A DNA stretch of 64,000 nucleotides from Rhodospirillaceae bacterium (GCA_008012315.1 SSEL01000011.1:1-64000), one strand, 5' to 3'; numbered from the stretch's first letter, positions 1 to 9,105 are shown. Program-made: numbers and translations. Notes: generated by a model not told the origin, from the letters alone.

Positions 1-14
1 ATTCTGGTTCGACT

Positions 15-37
15 CCCTCCCCCGAAACGGGGGAGGG
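15..37. repeat. GC-rich palindrome downstream of carA
   Basis: Perfect 10-bp inverted repeat with an AAA loop (arms 15-24 and 28-37), built of CCCTCCCCC/GGGGGAGGG. It lies just past the 3' end of carA. It has no T-tract, so it is a stem-loop or 3'-end stabiliser rather than a classical terminator. Similar CCCTC-type palindromes recur between genes at 6351, 15891, 19730 and 27635. Confidence 0.6.
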
Positions 38-69
38 CCAGGGAGGGGGTGCCTTTCCAGCCAGCAAGA

Positions 70-1599
70 TCACGCCCCGACTTTGTGCTGTGCGATCTTT
101 TCGACGAAGCGGTGGAAGAGGTAGTGGCTGTCCTCCGGGCCGGGCGAGGCTTCCGGGTGGTATTGCACCGAGAAGACCGGCTTGCCGCTCAGCTCCAGAC
201 CTTCGACCGAGCCGTCGAACAGCGACTGGTGGGTGACGCGGACATCGGTGGGCAGGCTTTCCGGCATCACCTGGAAGCCGTGATTCTGGCTGGTGATCTC
301 GACCTTGCCGGTGCTCAGGTCCTTGACCGGATGATTGGCGCCGCGATGGCCGCGCGCCATTTTCTCGGTCTTGCCGCCGAGGGCCAGAGCCAGCATCTGG
401 TGGCCGAGGCAGATGCCGAAGACCGGCAGGCCCTGATCGATCAATTCGCGGATCACCGGCACGGCATATTCGCCGGTCGCGGCCGGGTCGCCGGGGCCGT
501 TGGAGAGAAAGACGCCGTCCGGCCGGTGGCGCAGCACATCCGCTGTGGTGGCGGTGGCGGGGACAACCGTCACGGCGCAACCGGCGGCGGCGAGGCAGCG
601 GAGGATGTTGCGCTTGGCGCCGTAATCGATGGCGACGATCCGGTAAGACGGCGCTGCCTGATGGCCGTAGCCGCGGCCCAGCGACCAGGTGCTTTCATCC
701 CAGTTGAAGGTCTGCCGGCAGGAAACGTCCTTGGCGAGATCCATCCCGTCCAGGCCTGGCCAGGCCTTGGCTTCGGCGACCAGGGCCGGAATATCGAAGA
801 CGCCTTCGGGATTGTGCACCAGGACACCGTTCGGTGCGCCGCCGTCGCGGATGCGCCGGGTCAGCTTGCGGGTATCGATGCCGGCGATGCCCGGCAGGTT
901 GTAGCTTTTCAGCCAGGCGTCGAAATGCTGCGCTGCCCGCCAGTTGCTCGGCTGGGTGACATCGGCGGCGAGGACACAGCCGCGCGCCGCTGGCGTAATG
1001 GTCTCGATATCCTCGCCATTGGCGCCGGTATTGCCGATATGGGGGAAGGTGAAGTTGATGATCTGCCCGGCATAAGAGGGATCGGTCATGATCTCCTGGT
1101 AGCCGGTCATCGAGGTATTGAAGCAGACCTCGCCGACGGCGGCGCCGGCGGCACCCAGGCCGCGCCCTTTCAGCACGGTGCCGTCGGCCAGCACCAGGAG
1201 GGCGGTATGGATCGGCGCATCGCCGGTGACCGGCTGGGATTGGGCGTACTGGGATTGGGCAGGTTGGGAGATGGAGCTGGTCATCGGCAGGATCCGTTTG
1301 GCTGGCTGATCGGATGCAATTGCTGGCTGGGCTGAAGGCATGGCCGGGGAAGGCATGATCGGGACGGGCTGCTCGCCGCTGTCGATCTGTTGTCGCAGAT
1401 CGCCCAGCACGACCTGCCAGCGCCAGGGGATGACGCCGCGTTCGATCCACTTGTCGATGGCGGGCAGGGTGGGGGCTTTGTGCCCCTGGGCTTCCACAAG
1501 GTCGCGGAACCGCTCATAGATCGCCTTGCGGCCATGCATCTGGGTCAGGCCGACCGCGCGCGCCCATTCCACCAGGACCTGTTGTTGCTCAGGCCGCAT
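70..1599 (-). CDS. carA: Carbamoyl-phosphate synthase small subunit with an N-terminal helix-turn-helix extension
   Basis: Glutamine amidotransferase subunit of carbamoyl-phosphate synthase: it hydrolyses glutamine and passes ammonia to CarB for arginine and pyrimidine synthesis. The CarA body starts near residue 128 (IHTALLVLADGTVLKGRG). The class I amidotransferase triad is visible: Cys397 in FGICLGHQ, His481 and Glu483 in QYHPEAS. At 509 aa it is about 110-130 residues longer than usual. Residues 1-70 look like a Cro/YdaS-type DNA-binding domain (LPAIDKWIERGVIPWRWQ), joined by a Pro/Gln/Ser-rich linker. The start at 1599 has a good ribosome site (GAGGAT, 7 nt upstream). An internal ATG at 1284 could give an ordinary-length CarA, so two products or one fusion are possible. 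carB is not in the window and would lie beyond position 1. Confidence 0.93.
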   Translation of the reverse strand: MRPEQQQVLVEWARAVGLTQMHGRKAIYERFRDLVEAQGHKAPTLPAIDKWIERGVIPWRWQVVLGDLRQQIDSGEQPVPIMPSPAMPSAQPAIASDQPAKRILPMTSSISQPAQSQYAQSQPVTGDAPIHTALLVLADGTVLKGRGLGAAGAAVGEVCFNTSMTGYQEIMTDPSYAGQIINFTFPHIGNTGANGEDIETITPAARGCVLAADVTQPSNWRAAQHFDAWLKSYNLPGIAGIDTRKLTRRIRDGGAPNGVLVHNPEGVFDIPALVAEAKAWPGLDGMDLAKDVSCRQTFNWDESTWSLGRGYGHQAAPSYRIVAIDYGAKRNILRCLAAAGCAVTVVPATATTADVLRHRPDGVFLSNGPGDPAATGEYAVPVIRELIDQGLPVFGICLGHQMLALALGGKTEKMARGHRGANHPVKDLSTGKVEITSQNHGFQVMPESLPTDVRVTHQSLFDGSVEGLELSGKPVFSVQYHPEASPGPEDSHYLFHRFVEKIAQHKVGA

Positions 1600-1613
1600 G
1601 CTGTTATCCTCAA

Positions 1614-1643
1614 TAGCGACGAATTACGACAAGATACGACAAA
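1614..1643 (-). promoter_or_regulatory. Three tandem 10-bp repeats upstream of carA (candidate operator)
   Basis: On the plus strand the pentamer RCGAC occurs at 1616, 1626 and 1636, exactly 10 bp apart, within TAGCGACGAA, TTACGACAAG and ATACGACAAA. Spacing of one helical turn puts all three on the same DNA face. The array ends only about 15 bp from the start codon of the HTH-CarA frame, so it would lie in the promoter or leader. The remaining sequence to 1830 holds no gene and presumably the yqeY promoter; I see no clear -35/-10 pair there. Confidence 0.45.
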
Positions 1644-1830
1644 ATGTCAGATGGGCGGAGTCCTACTCTCGGTGGGCGGCCTGGTCAAGAGGATTCGCGG
1701 TTCAGGGCCGCAGGTGTGATGAGAAGTAATTCTTAAATTGCAATCGGTGTGGGCTTTCGGGTTCGTTGCTTGCGTCCCGAGCAGGGTGTAACTTCCGCCG
1801 CTTGTGCATAGATGAGAGCGAGCAAAACCA

Positions 1831-2286
1831 ATGTTGCGGCAGCGCCTGAACGACGATCTGAAAACTGCGATGAAATCCCGCGACCAGGCGGCGACATCCG
1901 CGCTGCGGCTGGTGCTGGCGGCTCTCAAGGATCGCGACATCGCCGCGCGCAGCCGGGGCGTCACCGACGGGATCGACGAGGCGGAAATCGTCGAGATGCT
2001 GCAGAAGATGGTGAAGCAGCGCAACGAAAGTATTGTGCTCTACAAGCAGGGTAACCGCCAGGAATTGGCCGACCAGGAGCAGGGCGAAATCGATATCATC
2101 GAACGCTATTTGCCGAAGAAGATGTCGGACGCGGAGTCGGATGCGGCGGTCGACCAGCTCGTGACGGAGCTGGGCGCGGCGAGTATCAAGGATATGGGGC
2201 GTGTCATGGCTGCCCTGAAGGAACGCTTTGCCGGTCGGATGGATTTCGCCAAGGCCGGCGCGCGCGTGAAGCAGAAGCTGGGCTGA
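1831..2286 (+). CDS. GatB/YqeY domain protein
   Basis: 151-aa soluble, mostly helical protein of the GatB/YqeY family. It resembles the tail domain of the GatB amidotransferase subunit, and a role near tRNA has been suggested for the family, but the function of the stand-alone protein is not established. Family features include the N-terminal LNDDLKTAMKSRD segment, the IIERYLPKKMSDAE region and the C-terminal GRVMAALKERFAGRMD. The ATG at 1831 is preceded by GAGCG. It is divergent from carA and 19 nt upstream of dnaG, a common alphaproteobacterial arrangement, so it is probably the first gene of the yqeY-dnaG-rpoD unit. Confidence 0.88.
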   Translation: MLRQRLNDDLKTAMKSRDQAATSALRLVLAALKDRDIAARSRGVTDGIDEAEIVEMLQKMVKQRNESIVLYKQGNRQELADQEQGEIDIIERYLPKKMSDAESDAAVDQLVTELGAASIKDMGRVMAALKERFAGRMDFAKAGARVKQKLG

Positions 2287-2305
2287 CCGACGAACGGGGC
2301 GGCGC

Positions 2306-4321
2306 ATGGCCTTCCCCCCATCATTTCTGGAAGATTTGCGGCAACGCCTGTCGATCATCGACGTGGTCGGGCGGAAGGTGCGGTTGATCCGTCGCGGCCA
2401 GGAAGCCAGCGGGCTCTGCCCTTTCCATAACGAAAAATCGCCGTCCTTCACGGTCAGCGAGGATAAAGGCTTCTATCACTGCTTCGGCTGCGGCGCCCAT
2501 GGCGATGTCATCGGCTTCGTCATGAATACCGAAGGGCTGGATTTCCGCAACGCGGTGGAAAAGCTGGCGGCCGAAGCCGGAGTCACCGTGCCGCAGGACA
2601 GTTTCGAATCCCGCGAACGGGCGGAACGCCAGGCGACACTTGCCGGCGTGATGGAGCTGGCGGCCAAGTTCTTCGAGGGCCATCTCGGCGCCAGCACCGG
2701 AAAAGCGGGGCTGGATTATCTGCGCCGGCGCGGCCTGACGCCCGAAACCATCAAGCAGTTTCGCCTGGGCTTCGCGCCGGACAGCCGCACCGCGCTGAAA
2801 GCCCATCTGGAGAAGCAGGATGTGCCGGAAGCCCTGTCGGTGGAAGCCGGCCTGCTGATCCGCCCGGAAGACGGACCCGGCGCCACATACGACCGGTTCC
2901 GCGGCCGGGTGATGTTCCCGATCCTCGACCGGCGCGGCCAGGTGATCGCCTTTGGCGGCCGCATCCTGACCGATGAAAAGCCGAAATACCTGAATTCGCC
3001 GGAAACGCCGCTCTTTCACAAAGGGCGGGTGCTCTACAACCTGTCACTGGCGCAAAAACCGGCGCGGGACAAGAACGAGATCATCGTCGCCGAAGGCTAT
3101 ATGGATGTGATCGCTTTGGCCCAGGCGGGTTTCCCCCAGGCCGTGGCGCCGCTCGGCACGGCCTTGACGGAAGACCAGATCGGCTTGCTCTGGCGCCTGG
3201 CACCGGAGCCGCTACTCTGCTTTGATGGCGATGTCGCCGGCCAGAAGGCGGCGGCGCGGGCGGCGGACCGGGTGCTGCCGATCCTGAAGCCCGGCCTTTC
3301 CCTGCGCTTCGCCTGGATGCCAGCGGGGGAAGATCCGGATTCCCTGATCAAGAGCCAGGGCGCGGCGGCCTTGCGGCGCGTGCTGGACGGCGCCGAGCCG
3401 CTTGTCGAGGTGGTCTGGCGCATGGTCCTGGCCGACCGGCCGCTGGACACGCCCGAGCGGCGCAGTGGCTTCCGGCGCGACCTTTTCGAGGCGGTGGGCC
3501 GCATCGCCGATAAATCGATCCAGGATGCCTACCGCCAGGAGATGTTCGCCCGGCTTGACGGCTTGTTCGCCCGTCCGCGCGGCGATGCCCCGCCCCGGCG
3601 GGGCCAGGCAGCCGGCTCAAGCGGTTCCCGCCCGGCCCGGCCAGGCGGCTTTCCCAGCTTCGATAGCCTGCCCAATGCCGGCATGGGCCGGTATCAACCG
3701 CGCTGGGCCCGCCCCAGCTATCTGTCGGAAATGGGCGGCGGCGATGTCCGCGAAGGTTTAAGGCGGGTCCAGCGCTTACCCTATGAAAAGATACTTGCAA
3801 CTCTTGTTAACCATCCCGATCTTATTCACAGGCATGGCGAAGCGGTAATCTTGCTGACATTCCCGAATGCCGATCCAGACGGAACAATTGGTGAAGACGG
3901 CACGGCCGGCGATAGCGCTTCGAACAATGAGGCGACCGGCAACCTTGACAAGCTTCGGGCCGCCATTATAGACCTCGCTGCCCGATATCCGCAGCTTGAC
4001 GCCGTCGCCTTGCAGAACCATCTGAGGGATCAGGGATTTTCTGCCGGTCTCGATAGCCTTTTGGCGCGGACCGCAGATTACAGGTTTACCCTTCGTTCGG
4101 CAGATCCGGTATTTGCCGAAGAGGGGCTTTTGCACGTTATGGCCGTGCTTCGAGAGCCTGACATCCGCGCCGAATTGGCAGAGGCAGCGGCGGCGCTTTC
4201 GACCAGCATGACCGAGGAAAATCTGGCGCGGTTCGAAGCCGCGCAACGCCTGGCGCTGGAGGCGGAAAGCCGGCGGCGGGACATCGATCGGGACGCTTTC
4301 GGCCAGGTCGTGAAGCAGTAA
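2306..4321 (+). CDS. dnaG: DNA primase
   Basis: Synthesises RNA primers at the replication fork. Of 671 aa, residues 38-62 form the CHC2 zinc-binding domain (Cys38, His41, Cys59, Cys62; [21 protein letters not shown]). The catalytic core follows, with a TOPRIM fold whose acidic residues are visible in [17 protein letters not shown] and [12 protein letters not shown]. The C-terminal third (from about residue 490) is the helicase-interacting part; it is poorly conserved and contains an Asp/Gly/Asn-rich stretch. Codon use shifts towards A/T around 3775-4100, unlike the first two thirds. The next gene, rpoD, starts about 50 nt downstream, as in the classical macromolecular-synthesis operon. Confidence 0.97.
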   Translation: MAFPPSFLEDLRQRLSIIDVVGRKVRLIRRGQEASGLCPFHNEKSPSFTVSEDKGFYHCFGCGAHGDVIGFVMNTEGLDFRNAVEKLAAEAGVTVPQDSFESRERAERQATLAGVMELAAKFFEGHLGASTGKAGLDYLRRRGLTPETIKQFRLGFAPDSRTALKAHLEKQDVPEALSVEAGLLIRPEDGPGATYDRFRGRVMFPILDRRGQVIAFGGRILTDEKPKYLNSPETPLFHKGRVLYNLSLAQKPARDKNEIIVAEGYMDVIALAQAGFPQAVAPLGTALTEDQIGLLWRLAPEPLLCFDGDVAGQKAAARAADRVLPILKPGLSLRFAWMPAGEDPDSLIKSQGAAALRRVLDGAEPLVEVVWRMVLADRPLDTPERRSGFRRDLFEAVGRIADKSIQDAYRQEMFARLDGLFARPRGDAPPRRGQAAGSSGSRPARPGGFPSFDSLPNAGMGRYQPRWARPSYLSEMGGGDVREGLRRVQRLPYEKILATLVNHPDLIHRHGEAVILLTFPNADPDGTIGEDGTAGDSASNNEATGNLDKLRAAIIDLAARYPQLDAVALQNHLRDQGFSAGLDSLLARTADYRFTLRSADPVFAEEGLLHVMAVLREPDIRAELAEAAAALSTSMTEENLARFEAAQRLALEAESRRRDIDRDAFGQVVKQ

Positions 4322-4373
4322 CCGGCCAGTCATGGCTCGGTCCAATCTAGGTATTTGTAAGCAGGTGGCGTCA

Positions 4374-6341
4374 ATGGCAGTCAAAAGCTCGGCCAAGGCA
4401 GAAGCGGCAAAGCCGCGGGAAGATGGCGCAGAAGGTCCGCTGATGGACGGCATGAATGCCGCCGTCAAAAAGATGCTGGCCAAGGCGAAGGAGCGGGGCT
4501 ACGTCACCTATGACGAGCTCAATGCCGTCCTGCCGCCGGAACAGATGTCCTCCGAGCAGATCGAAGACACGCTCGCCCTCCTCAACGAGATGGGCATCAA
4601 TGTCGTCGAGAATGAGGAGAGCGACGAGGCCGAAGAAGCCGCGACGACCGATGAAGAAAGCGACGATGAAGGCCGGGTGACCGGCAATCTCGATGATGCC
4701 GAAGTCGGCCGTACCGATGACCCGGTGCGGATGTATCTGCGCGAAATGGGATCGGTCGAGCTGCTCTCCCGTGAAGGCGAAATCGCCATTGCGAAGCGGA
4801 TCGAAGCCGGCCGCGACATGATGATCGGCGGCATCGGCGAAAGCCCGCTGACCCATCGTGCCATCCTGGAATGGCGCGACCGGCTGAAAGCCGGCGAAAT
4901 CCTGCTGCGCGATATCATCGATCTCGATGCCACCATGGGCGGCGTGCCCGGCGAAGGCGACGAGATGATGAACGGCGCCGATGAAAGCGAATTCGAGGAA
5001 GAGGAATCCGAACAGGAAGGCGCCGCCGAGGGTGAAGGCGGCGAGAGTGGCGAAGGCGAGGGCGATGAAGCCAATATGTCTCTCGCCGCAATGGAGCAGC
5101 AATTGCTGCCGCAGCTCCTGGAGACCTTCGATGCCATCGCCGCTTTGCAGAAGAAGCTCGACAAGGTGCAAGTGAAGCGCCTGGAGACAATCCTGGCCGG
5201 CGAGGAGTTGAACCCTCGGTCGGAAAAGTCCTATGAAAAGATGAAGCTCGAGATGATCGAGCTGATGCGCTCGGTGCGTTTGAACAACAACCGCATCGAG
5301 GCCCTGGTCGACGAGATGTATGGCCTCAACCGCAGGCTGATGGGGTTGGAAGGCCAGTTGCTGCGCCTGACCCAGAAGGCCGGCGTCAAGCGGGAAGAAT
5401 TCCTGCAGAAATATTATGGCTCCGAGCTGGATCCGAAATGGTTCATCAAGCTCGGCAAATTGACCTCCAAGGGCTGGAAGAATTTCGTCGCCAAGCATAA
5501 GGACGATGCCAAGGAGGTGCGCGACGAGATCGCCGCCATTTCCGATCAGGTCAAGCTGCCGGTCGGTGATTTCCGCCGCATCGTCAATATCGTCCAGAAG
5601 GGCGAGCGCGAGGCCAGCCGGGCCAAGAAGGAAATGGTCGAGGCCAATCTGCGTCTCGTGATTTCCATCGCCAAGAAATACACCAATCGCGGCCTGCAAT
5701 TCCTCGATCTCATCCAGGAAGGGAATATCGGCCTCATGAAGGCGGTCGATAAGTTCGAATATCGCCGCGGCTATAAGTTCTCGACCTACGCCACCTGGTG
5801 GATCCGGCAGGCGATCACCCGCTCGATCGCCGATCAGGCCCGCACCATCCGTATCCCGGTGCATATGATCGAGACGATCAACAAGCTGGTCCGCACCAGC
5901 CGGCAGATGCTGCACGAGATCGGCCGCGAGCCGACGCCGGAGGAACTGGCGGAAAAGCTGATGATGCCGCTGGAAAAGGTGCGCAAAGTCCTGAAGATCG
6001 CCAAGGAGCCGATCTCGCTCGAAACGCCGATCGGCGACGAGGAAGACAGCCATCTCGGCGATTTCATCGAGGACAAGAACGCCGTTCTGCCGCTCGATGC
6101 CGCCATTCAGGCCAATCTGCGCGAAACCACGACCCGCGTCCTCGCCTCGCTGACGCCGCGCGAGGAGCGCGTGCTGCGCATGCGCTTCGGCATCGGCATG
6201 AATACCGACCATACGCTGGAAGAAGTTGGCCAGCAGTTCTCGGTCACCCGCGAGCGTATTCGCCAGATTGAGGCGAAGGCCCTGCGCAAGCTCAAGCATC
6301 CCAGCCGCTCGCGCAAGCTGCGCAGTTTCCTCGATACCTGA
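4374..6341 (+). CDS. rpoD: RNA polymerase primary sigma factor (sigma-70)
   Basis: Housekeeping sigma factor, 655 aa from this start. Region 1.1 is at the N terminus ([20 protein letters not shown]), region 1.2 at [19 protein letters not shown], region 2 around [20 protein letters not shown] and [15 protein letters not shown], region 3 at [12 protein letters not shown], and region 4.2 at [20 protein letters not shown]. Between 1.2 and 2 lies the usual non-conserved insert, here with a Glu/Gly-rich stretch at roughly 4930-5080. I chose ATG 4374 because AGCAGGTGG precedes it; the in-frame ATG at 4332 has no ribosome site. It follows dnaG and precedes a tRNA gene. Confidence 0.97.
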   Translation: MAVKSSAKAEAAKPREDGAEGPLMDGMNAAVKKMLAKAKERGYVTYDELNAVLPPEQMSSEQIEDTLALLNEMGINVVENEESDEAEEAATTDEESDDEGRVTGNLDDAEVGRTDDPVRMYLREMGSVELLSREGEIAIAKRIEAGRDMMIGGIGESPLTHRAILEWRDRLKAGEILLRDIIDLDATMGGVPGEGDEMMNGADESEFEEEESEQEGAAEGEGGESGEGEGDEANMSLAAMEQQLLPQLLETFDAIAALQKKLDKVQVKRLETILAGEELNPRSEKSYEKMKLEMIELMRSVRLNNNRIEALVDEMYGLNRRLMGLEGQLLRLTQKAGVKREEFLQKYYGSELDPKWFIKLGKLTSKGWKNFVAKHKDDAKEVRDEIAAISDQVKLPVGDFRRIVNIVQKGEREASRAKKEMVEANLRLVISIAKKYTNRGLQFLDLIQEGNIGLMKAVDKFEYRRGYKFSTYATWWIRQAITRSIADQARTIRIPVHMIETINKLVRTSRQMLHEIGREPTPEELAEKLMMPLEKVRKVLKIAKEPISLETPIGDEEDSHLGDFIEDKNAVLPLDAAIQANLRETTTRVLASLTPREERVLRMRFGIGMNTDHTLEEVGQQFSVTRERIRQIEAKALRKLKHPSRSRKLRSFLDT

Positions 6342-6350
6342 GGCTGTCGG

Positions 6351-6379
6351 CACCCTCTCCCCAAAGCGGGGCGGGGGTG
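6351..6379 (+). terminator. GC-rich hairpin after rpoD
   Basis: CACCCTCTCCCC and GGGGCGGGGGTG pair across a five-base loop with one mismatch and one G-U pair. It sits 10 nt after the rpoD stop and before the tRNA. There is no U-tract, so it may be a 3'-end stabiliser or a member of the CCCTC palindrome family rather than a rho-independent terminator. Confidence 0.4.
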
Positions 6380-6429
6380 CTATAGCTCTGCCTGTGCAAG
6401 ATGGCTGGCGCCGCGATCGGCGCCCGGTC

Positions 6430-6506
6430 GGGCCTGTAGTTCAGTTGGTTAGAACGCGCCGCTCATAACGGTGTTGTCGGGGGTTCAAGTCCCTCCGGGC
6501 CCACCA
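6430..6506 (+). tRNA. tRNA with CAU anticodon, probably tRNA-Ile2
   Basis: The 77-nt cloverleaf is complete, with encoded CCA. Acceptor GGGCCUG pairs with CGGGCCC (one U-G), the D stem is GUUC/GAAC, the anticodon stem CGCCG/CGGUG encloses CUCAUAA, the T stem is GGGGG/CCCUC, and A73 is present. A CAU anticodon can be initiator Met, elongator Met or the lysidine-modified Ile2. The acceptor resembles alphaproteobacterial tRNA-Ile(GAU), and C1-A72-type initiator features are absent. Elongator tRNA-Met in this class usually has an AUCAUAA-type loop context and a different acceptor. I favour Ile2, without certainty. Confidence 0.9.
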
Positions 6507-6544
6507 TTTCCTTTGTGCCCCGATTCAGCTTCGGCACGTCAATC

Positions 6545-7153
6545 CTAATGCTGGCTGATCAGCGCAGCGATCTCGCGGAAGATCTGATTCATGCCCGTAT
6601 TGAGGGCCGCCACCGCATCGTCGATATTGCCGTTGGCTGCCGGTTCCTTGGCGAGGAAGACCTTGCTGGCGATGAGCTGGTTTGTCTCTTCGTCCAACAG
6701 GGCGACTTCAATTTCGATCACGCCGCCGGTGGGATTGGCAGTCTGCTCCAGGCGCCGGAGCTTTCCCCTCACCACATATTTCGCGTCAACCCGCAGCTCG
6801 CTCGGCACGACTTTCGTTGCGACATGGGCGCTGCGCAAATAGGTAATCAATTGATCGCGCAACATCTGTGGCGGCGAATTGGTCCAGTAGGCGTAGTTGC
6901 GCTGCTCCAGCTTGCGGCCGCCATCGGCGGTGAACAATAAGGGCCGTTCCGCCAGGACACCCTCTGCATCGAAGGCCGGAATCTCGACGATCCCGTTCAA
7001 GGGCGTTGCCACGGGTGTTTCGGCCGGCGTGGCGATCAGGCGGAAATACTGCTCCTTCGGCACCGTGGGTGCGGCGCAACCGACCAGCAGGGCAAGGATC
7101 GGTAGAGCAAGGACGGGCAGGATCAGAAGCTTGCGTGGCATGTCGAGCTTCAT
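6545..7153 (-). CDS. ABC-type transport auxiliary lipoprotein (PqiC/LptE-like family)
   Basis: 202-aa lipoprotein with a type II signal peptide (MKLDMPRKLLILPVLALPIL) and lipobox LLVGC. The mature part resembles the ABC-type transport auxiliary component family found with MCE transporters (PqiC-like), with RNYAYWTNSPPQMLRDQL and the C-terminal LNTGMNQIFREI. It probably sits in the periplasm or outer membrane and completes the lipid path built by the upstream MCE protein. The start at 7153 was chosen because AAGGA precedes it and it follows the mlaD stop by one base (TGACATG), implying translational coupling. It is the last gene of the operon. Confidence 0.82.
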   Translation of the reverse strand: MKLDMPRKLLILPVLALPILALLVGCAAPTVPKEQYFRLIATPAETPVATPLNGIVEIPAFDAEGVLAERPLLFTADGGRKLEQRNYAYWTNSPPQMLRDQLITYLRSAHVATKVVPSELRVDAKYVVRGKLRRLEQTANPTGGVIEIEVALLDEETNQLIASKVFLAKEPAANGNIDDAVAALNTGMNQIFREIAALISQH

Positions 7154-7154
7154 G

Positions 7155-8180
7155 TCACTGATCCTTCGACCCATCGGGGACAGGCGTCAGGCCACGATCC
7201 GGCGATGGGCTGCCGCCGGAAAGAAGAAGACCGGGATTCTGCCGGATCAAGCGGCTGAACTCGTTCATATTGCGCGTGCTTCCTTCCAGATTATGCGTAA
7301 TGGCATCGATATTCTGCGACAGCGTCCGCAGGATATAAGCGAGATCCGCCACCGACCTGTCGACATTCCGCGCATTGCTCTGGACGAGGTTGCTCAACTG
7401 ATCCGCCAAGGCTCGCGCTTTCTGTGAGAGCGTTTTCAGATCCTTGGTCGCCGCCGCGGCATTGGCGGAGGCATCTTCGACATGGCCTAGTGAACGCTGG
7501 ATCGTCGCGACATTGCCGTCGGAGAGGATCTTGTCGATCTGGCCCATCTCCACATTCAGTTGCGTTGTCAGCTTGGCGAGGTCATTGGCGATCTGCGGTG
7601 TCCTGTCCTGTACCGATTTGGCGATGCTGTTGAGCGAGCCGAAGAGCTGGTTGAGATTACCTTCGGTGGAGGTCCCGATGCGGTCGATCATGTCGCTGAT
7701 CTTCGCCAGCAGCGGCTTCAGGGAAGAATTGCTGAGATCGCCAATCTCTGCGGCGACGGAGCTCATCAGCGTGAAGATGTCGGCCGGCGAGCCGCCAGCG
7801 ATCTCGCCGCCCGGCTGGATCGTATTCGGCGCCCGGCCGCCGGCGATCTCGATGGTCTTGGCGGCAAGGAAGCTCGATGCCGCAATGCGCGCGACCGAAT
7901 CGGTGGGAATCTGCCAGCCTTTTTTCACATCGACGAAGACGCGGAAGCGGTAACGGTTGTCTGACCGCTCCGGCTCGATCTTATTGACTTCGCCGATCGC
8001 ATATCCTTCATACCGCACCACCGTGCCGTATTTCATATCGCTGACATTGTCGAAGACGATCGAATAGTGGTCGGTGGGGCCGCTGCGCCCGCTCAGCATC
8101 AGCACCGTGACAATCAGCGCGATCACCATGGCGGAAACGAACAGACCTACGGCGGTGTAGTTCAAAAAATAACTGCGCAT
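7155..8180 (-). CDS. mlaD: MCE-family protein, Mla-type substrate-binding subunit
   Basis: 341 aa with one N-terminal transmembrane helix (about residues 8-30, YTAVGLFVSAMVIALIVTVL) and an MCE domain at about 38-120 (SIVFDNVSDMKYGTVVRYEG, then AKTIEIAGG). The long C-terminal part is helical and probably coiled coil (repeated Leu/Gln/Asn-rich heptads), as in PqiB/MlaD-like proteins that hexamerise into tunnels. In Mla systems it sits on the inner-membrane permease and carries phospholipids through the periplasm. The ATPase gene is 37 nt upstream and the lipoprotein gene overlaps the 3' end region. The symbol is by family; substrate and direction are not known. Confidence 0.87.
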   Translation of the reverse strand: MRSYFLNYTAVGLFVSAMVIALIVTVLMLSGRSGPTDHYSIVFDNVSDMKYGTVVRYEGYAIGEVNKIEPERSDNRYRFRVFVDVKKGWQIPTDSVARIAASSFLAAKTIEIAGGRAPNTIQPGGEIAGGSPADIFTLMSSVAAEIGDLSNSSLKPLLAKISDMIDRIGTSTEGNLNQLFGSLNSIAKSVQDRTPQIANDLAKLTTQLNVEMGQIDKILSDGNVATIQRSLGHVEDASANAAAATKDLKTLSQKARALADQLSNLVQSNARNVDRSVADLAYILRTLSQNIDAITHNLEGSTRNMNEFSRLIRQNPGLLLSGGSPSPDRGLTPVPDGSKDQ

Positions 8181-8217
8181 GTGGCGTTCTCTCGTCGCTC
8201 CGCTGGCCTGTTCCCGG

Positions 8218-9105
8218 TCAACCGCCGGTCAGGCGTTTGAGATATTCGGTCGGATCGACCTCGATCTCTTCCGCCTGGCGGTTGAGCAGATGTTGCACGC
8301 GTTCGTTCTTGCTGTTGCGGATCGTCTCCACCCGTTCGCTGGCCAGGATCCGGCCTTTGTCCAGGATGGTGATGCGATCGCCGATCTTGAAGGCACTCTC
8401 GATATCATGGGTGACGATGACGACGGAAATGTCCATCGCCTCGCGCAGCCGCAGGATGAGGTCGTCCAGCGCCGAGGAAACCGCTGGATCGAGGCCCGAA
8501 GAGGGCTCATCGAGAAACAGCAGTTTCGGATCCATGATAATGGCTCGGGCGATCGAGGCGCGTTTCACCATGCCGCCCGAGAGGGCGGCCGGCATCAGGT
8601 CGCCGAAGCCGGAGAGATTGACGACTTCCAGCTTTATGCGCGCCATGATGTCCATGGTCTTTTCGTTGAGCTTGGTCAGCTCGCGCAGCGGCAGTTTGAC
8701 ATTCTCGGCGACATTCATCGAGCTGAAGAGAGCGCCGAACTGGAAGGCGACGCCGATCTTGCGGCGCAGATCCAGTTTCTCCATCGGCTTCAGGCCACCG
8801 AAATCCTTGCCCAGCAATTTGACCTTGCCGGGCAGTGGCGGCATCAGACCGACCAGATGGCGCAACAGCGTACTTTTACCACTGCCGCTGCCGCCCATGA
8901 TCATCATGATCTCGCCCTGGCGCACATCAAGCGAGATATCGTAGAGGACCTGTCGCGACCCATAAGACCAATCGAGATGATCGACCTCGATCACCTTTGG
9001 ACGGTCGGCGAGTTCCGCCTCGCTGGGACGCCAGATGGCATGCGCGCCGTGCGGGGCCGCTGTTTGCTGATGGGATGGTGCAGGTTGCTCGCTCATGGCC
9101 GTCAA
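8218..9105 (-). CDS. mlaF: ABC transporter ATP-binding protein, Mla type
   Basis: 295-aa ATPase with Walker A GGSGSGKST, signature LSGGMVKR, Walker B LLFLDEPSSGLDP and switch His in VIVTHD. The LSGGM form of the signature and the SSGLDP motif are typical of MlaF/Ttg2A. A roughly 38-residue N-terminal extension precedes the core. It powers the neighbouring permease on the cytoplasmic face. The frame opens at TTG 9105, whose T/G overlap the mlaE stop; an ATG at 9096 is an alternative, and neither has a strong ribosome site, consistent with coupled translation. Confidence 0.92.
   Translation of the reverse strand: MTAMSEQPAPSHQQTAAPHGAHAIWRPSEAELADRPKVIEVDHLDWSYGSRQVLYDISLDVRQGEIMMIMGGSGSGKSTLLRHLVGLMPPLPGKVKLLGKDFGGLKPMEKLDLRRKIGVAFQFGALFSSMNVAENVKLPLRELTKLNEKTMDIMARIKLEVVNLSGFGDLMPAALSGGMVKRASIARAIIMDPKLLFLDEPSSGLDPAVSSALDDLILRLREAMDISVVIVTHDIESAFKIGDRITILDKGRILASERVETIRNSKNERVQHLLNRQAEEIEVDPTEYLKRLTGG

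Noticed and set aside
4371..6353. A minus-strand frame of 660 codons opposite rpoD
   Set aside because: Antisense shadow of rpoD; no ribosome site or recognisable protein.
6430..6506. Initiator or elongator tRNA-Met for the CAU tRNA
   Set aside because: The first acceptor pair is a normal G-C and the acceptor and loop resemble Ile tRNAs; kept as Ile2 with the alternative stated.
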